Positions 6,911 to 8,108 of a stretch of 8,108 nucleotides of DNA are shown one piece after another; position 1 is the stretch's first letter, and each line of letters starts with the position of its first letter. The stretch spans positions 1 through 8,108 of the forward strand of contig CAYJHQ010000063.1 of NCBI GenBank assembly GCA_964369775.1, in the 5' to 3' direction. The notes under the pieces were generated by a model. The model made no database searches. It saw only the letters and a list, made by a program, of their open reading frames with translations, and was not told where the DNA came from. The translations under genes and the position numbers were made by a program. Source of the DNA: CAUPWF01 sp964369775. Lineage in GTDB: Bacteria; Bacillota; Clostridia; Lachnospirales; Lachnospiraceae.

Positions 6911-7897
6911 ATGAGCATAAATGTAAAAAAAGATGGTAGTGATGAAACAGAAGAGCAAGATTTGCAGCTCGTGTTAGAAGTTTTTACTTTCCTAACTATG
7001 GCAAAAAATCAAAAGTTGTATAATGATTATAAAAATAACCTTCTTTACAATAATCGTTTTGGACAGTTAAATGAAAGTTTTTGGGATGAAGTATTGAGAC
7101 AGTTAGATAGTGCGAAAGTAACATTGAAAAGAGGAAAAGCACTATATCGAGCTAGAATTTTAGATAAGGAATTCGAATATCAATTTGTAGAATCCTTATG
7201 GAAATCCATGTTAAATAAGAAAGAGGAAATTCCTGGAGAAGCTTTTCACGGGCTGATGGATTACGATGCTTTTAATGCAGCTGTAGAGTATTATGATGAG
7301 AAAAATGAGCTTGGTTTGTTGGAACGAAAACAACGTTTTTTAAAAGAATACAACGAAAAAATCTTCCAAGGATTTGATGAGAGTAACTCAGGCGCACCAC
7401 CCGCTAAGCTAGCGAGAGAAGGAAGACTTAATCCACGGTCTGTAGCCTATCTGTATACGGCAACAGATGTAAAAACAGCTGTACATGAGGTAAAGCCCTA
7501 TATTGGTCAAGCAGTTAGTATGGCAAAGCTAAAGACAAAAACGACATTAAAATTACTAGACTTAACGAAAAATTTTCCACCAGAGACTTTGAATTTTGAT
7601 ATATATCAAATAAATATAAAAAGTATTTTATCAATAATAGCCGAGGAGTTTGCAAAGCCTAATGAGGGTGATGGATTTAATTATATTCCTACACAATATT
7701 TTTCTGAATATATAAAGAATATGAAAGATGAAAAAGGGAAAAGTGTATTTGATGGAATAAAATTTAAAAGTTCTGTAAAAAAGGGTGGAACAAATATTGT
7801 ATTGTTTGATCCGGGTTGTTGTGATATTTTATCATCTAAAATTCTAAATATAAGAGAAATTGGTATAAAATTTGAAGATGTTAAATTTATAGTCTAA
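6911..7897 (+). CDS. RES-domain protein, probable NAD+-degrading effector
   Basis: RES domains are named for conserved Arg, Glu and Ser. In characterised Xre-RES toxins such as MbcT they degrade NAD+. The domain is readable here from about residue 77. It opens with LYRARI (78-83, R80 or R82). The signature segment is GAPPAKLAREGRLNPRSVAYLYTA in two halves (161-172 and 173-184). TAVHEVKP (189-196) supplies the likely catalytic E193. The late part has YIPTQYFSEYIK (258-269), then FDGIKFKSS (280-288) with the likely Ser 287 or 288, and NIVLFDP (295-301). At 328 aa it is longer than typical toxin RES proteins because of an N-terminal helical region (about 1-75) and an insert between the first Arg and the signature segment. 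No Xre-type antitoxin gene adjoins it. It is the last gene of the operon, so control may come from its partners rather than an antitoxin. The activity is inferred from the family. Confidence 0.8.
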   Translation: MSINVKKDGSDETEEQDLQLVLEVFTFLTMAKNQKLYNDYKNNLLYNNRFGQLNESFWDEVLRQLDSAKVTLKRGKALYRARILDKEFEYQFVESLWKSMLNKKEEIPGEAFHGLMDYDAFNAAVEYYDEKNELGLLERKQRFLKEYNEKIFQGFDESNSGAPPAKLAREGRLNPRSVAYLYTATDVKTAVHEVKPYIGQAVSMAKLKTKTTLKLLDLTKNFPPETLNFDIYQINIKSILSIIAEEFAKPNEGDGFNYIPTQYFSEYIKNMKDEKGKSVFDGIKFKSSVKKGGTNIVLFDPGCCDILSSKILNIREIGIKFEDVKFIV

Positions 7898-7903
7898 AAA
7901 TCA

Positions 7904-7923
7904 TATAGTATGCTTATACGATA
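7904..7923 (+). terminator. Weak hairpin just after the operon, doubtful terminator
   Basis: TATAGTAT at 7904-7911 pairs with ATACGATA at 7916-7923 (one A-G mismatch) around the loop GCTT, starting 6 nt after the RES stop. The stem is A+T-rich and is followed by GAAAAGG rather than a T-run, so it lacks the normal form of an intrinsic terminator. Confidence 0.25.
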
Positions 7924-7967
7924 GAAAAGGCGAATCGGTTGCCTAGAGTTAAGATGGTTAATATCAT

Positions 7968-7986
7968 CACACGACCTAGGCGTGTG
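7968..7986. repeat. Inverted repeat CACACG / CGTGTG
   Basis: CACACG (7968-7973) and CGTGTG (7981-7986) are perfect reverse complements around ACCTAGG, whose core CCTAGG is itself a palindrome. It is the most G+C-rich stem in the window. It could be an RNA stem or a protein-binding site at an element end. Confidence 0.6.
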
Positions 7987-8000
7987 GCATTCAGCCCCAA

Positions 8001-8010
8001 TTGCATGCAA
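8001..8010. repeat. Perfect 10-bp palindrome TTGCATGCAA
   Basis: TTGCATGCAA is its own reverse complement with no spacer. With no loop it suits a binding site for a symmetric DNA-binding protein better than an RNA hairpin. Confidence 0.5.
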
Positions 8011-8025
8011 CTTGAGGCGTATCCT

Positions 8026-8064
8026 GTTATTACTTTTTACCCTAATCACCAATCGAGTAATGAC
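8026..8064. repeat. Inverted repeat enclosing a 21-nt loop
   Basis: GTTATTACT (8026-8034) pairs with AGTAATGAC (8056-8064) over nine positions, one of them a T-G wobble, around 21 nt. It shares bases with the hairpin at 8062-8076, so the two would be alternatives if formed in RNA. Confidence 0.35.
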
Positions 8065-8076
8065 TTCCTAGAAGTC
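8062..8076. repeat. Hairpin GACTTC-CTA-GAAGTC
   Basis: GACTTC (8062-8067) and GAAGTC (8071-8076) form a perfect 6-bp stem with the 3-nt loop CTA. Confidence 0.5.
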
Positions 8077-8108
8077 TCTCAAAGGTGCATAAACACTGGG
8101 GTTAGAAG

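Larger units (their letters stand above)
7925..8108. other. Structured, G+C-richer non-coding stretch, possibly the end of a mobile element
   Basis: This stretch is clearly richer in G+C than the operon and is crowded with inverted repeats (7968-7986, 8001-8010, 8026-8064, 8062-8076). A + strand frame is open from 7909 to the window edge (ATG at 7954), but the predicted peptide resembles no family I know and has no good ribosome binding site. On the - strand, two frames entering from the edge stop within about 40 nt and could be a gene's last residues. The layout would fit an IS200/IS605- or IS607-type element whose tnpB lies beyond the window on the - strand, with this stretch as its 3' structured RNA and right end. 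That is a guess; no transposase sequence is visible. Confidence 0.35.

Noticed and set aside
7954..8108. Possible + strand gene starting at the ATG at 7954 and running off the window
   Set aside because: There is no good ribosome binding site, the peptide matches no family I recognise, and it runs through several inverted repeats, so non-coding is more likely.

Overview
The window reads as a low-GC Firmicutes chromosome, probably a gut-type Clostridia (Lachnospiraceae-like) genome or metagenome scaffold. The basis is A+T-rich codon use (AGA, ATA and TTA are common), strong purine-rich Shine-Dalgarno sites (AAGGAGG, AAGGAGGTGA) and a sigma-A-type promoter. A run of 10 Ns shows that it is a draft assembly.

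Layout: positions 2-199 hold the C-terminal end of an unrecognised gene. Positions 200-504 are non-coding and hold a good extended -10 promoter (324-353), followed by a leader of about 145 nt with two inverted repeats. From 505 to 7897 five genes lie on the + strand, with gaps of 17, 14, 1 and 26 nt, and so look like one operon. They are (1) a NurA-like nuclease, 387 aa; (2) a HerA-like hexameric DNA-pumping ATPase, 574 aa, with an unusual P-loop and an assembly gap near its C-terminus; (3) a GHKL (Hsp90/MutL-type) ATPase with a C-terminal coiled coil, 523 aa; (4) a B12-binding-type radical SAM enzyme, 628 aa; (5) a RES-domain protein, 328 aa, of the NAD+-degrading toxin superfamily. Positions 7898-8108 hold no convincing gene. 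This stretch is richer in G+C and crowded with inverted repeats, and could be the end of a mobile element.

The set looks like a multi-gene conflict (anti-phage) system. HerA-NurA would be the DNA-translocating and DNA-cutting machine, the GHKL ATPase a conformational switch or chaperone-like partner, and the RES protein a likely NAD+-depleting abortive-infection effector. The radical SAM enzyme is the puzzling member. It could make a self-marking modification on DNA, modify one of the partner proteins, or make a small molecule. I do not recall a named defence system with exactly this composition. The family calls come from motifs in the sequence; the joint role in defence is inference from gene order and family precedent.
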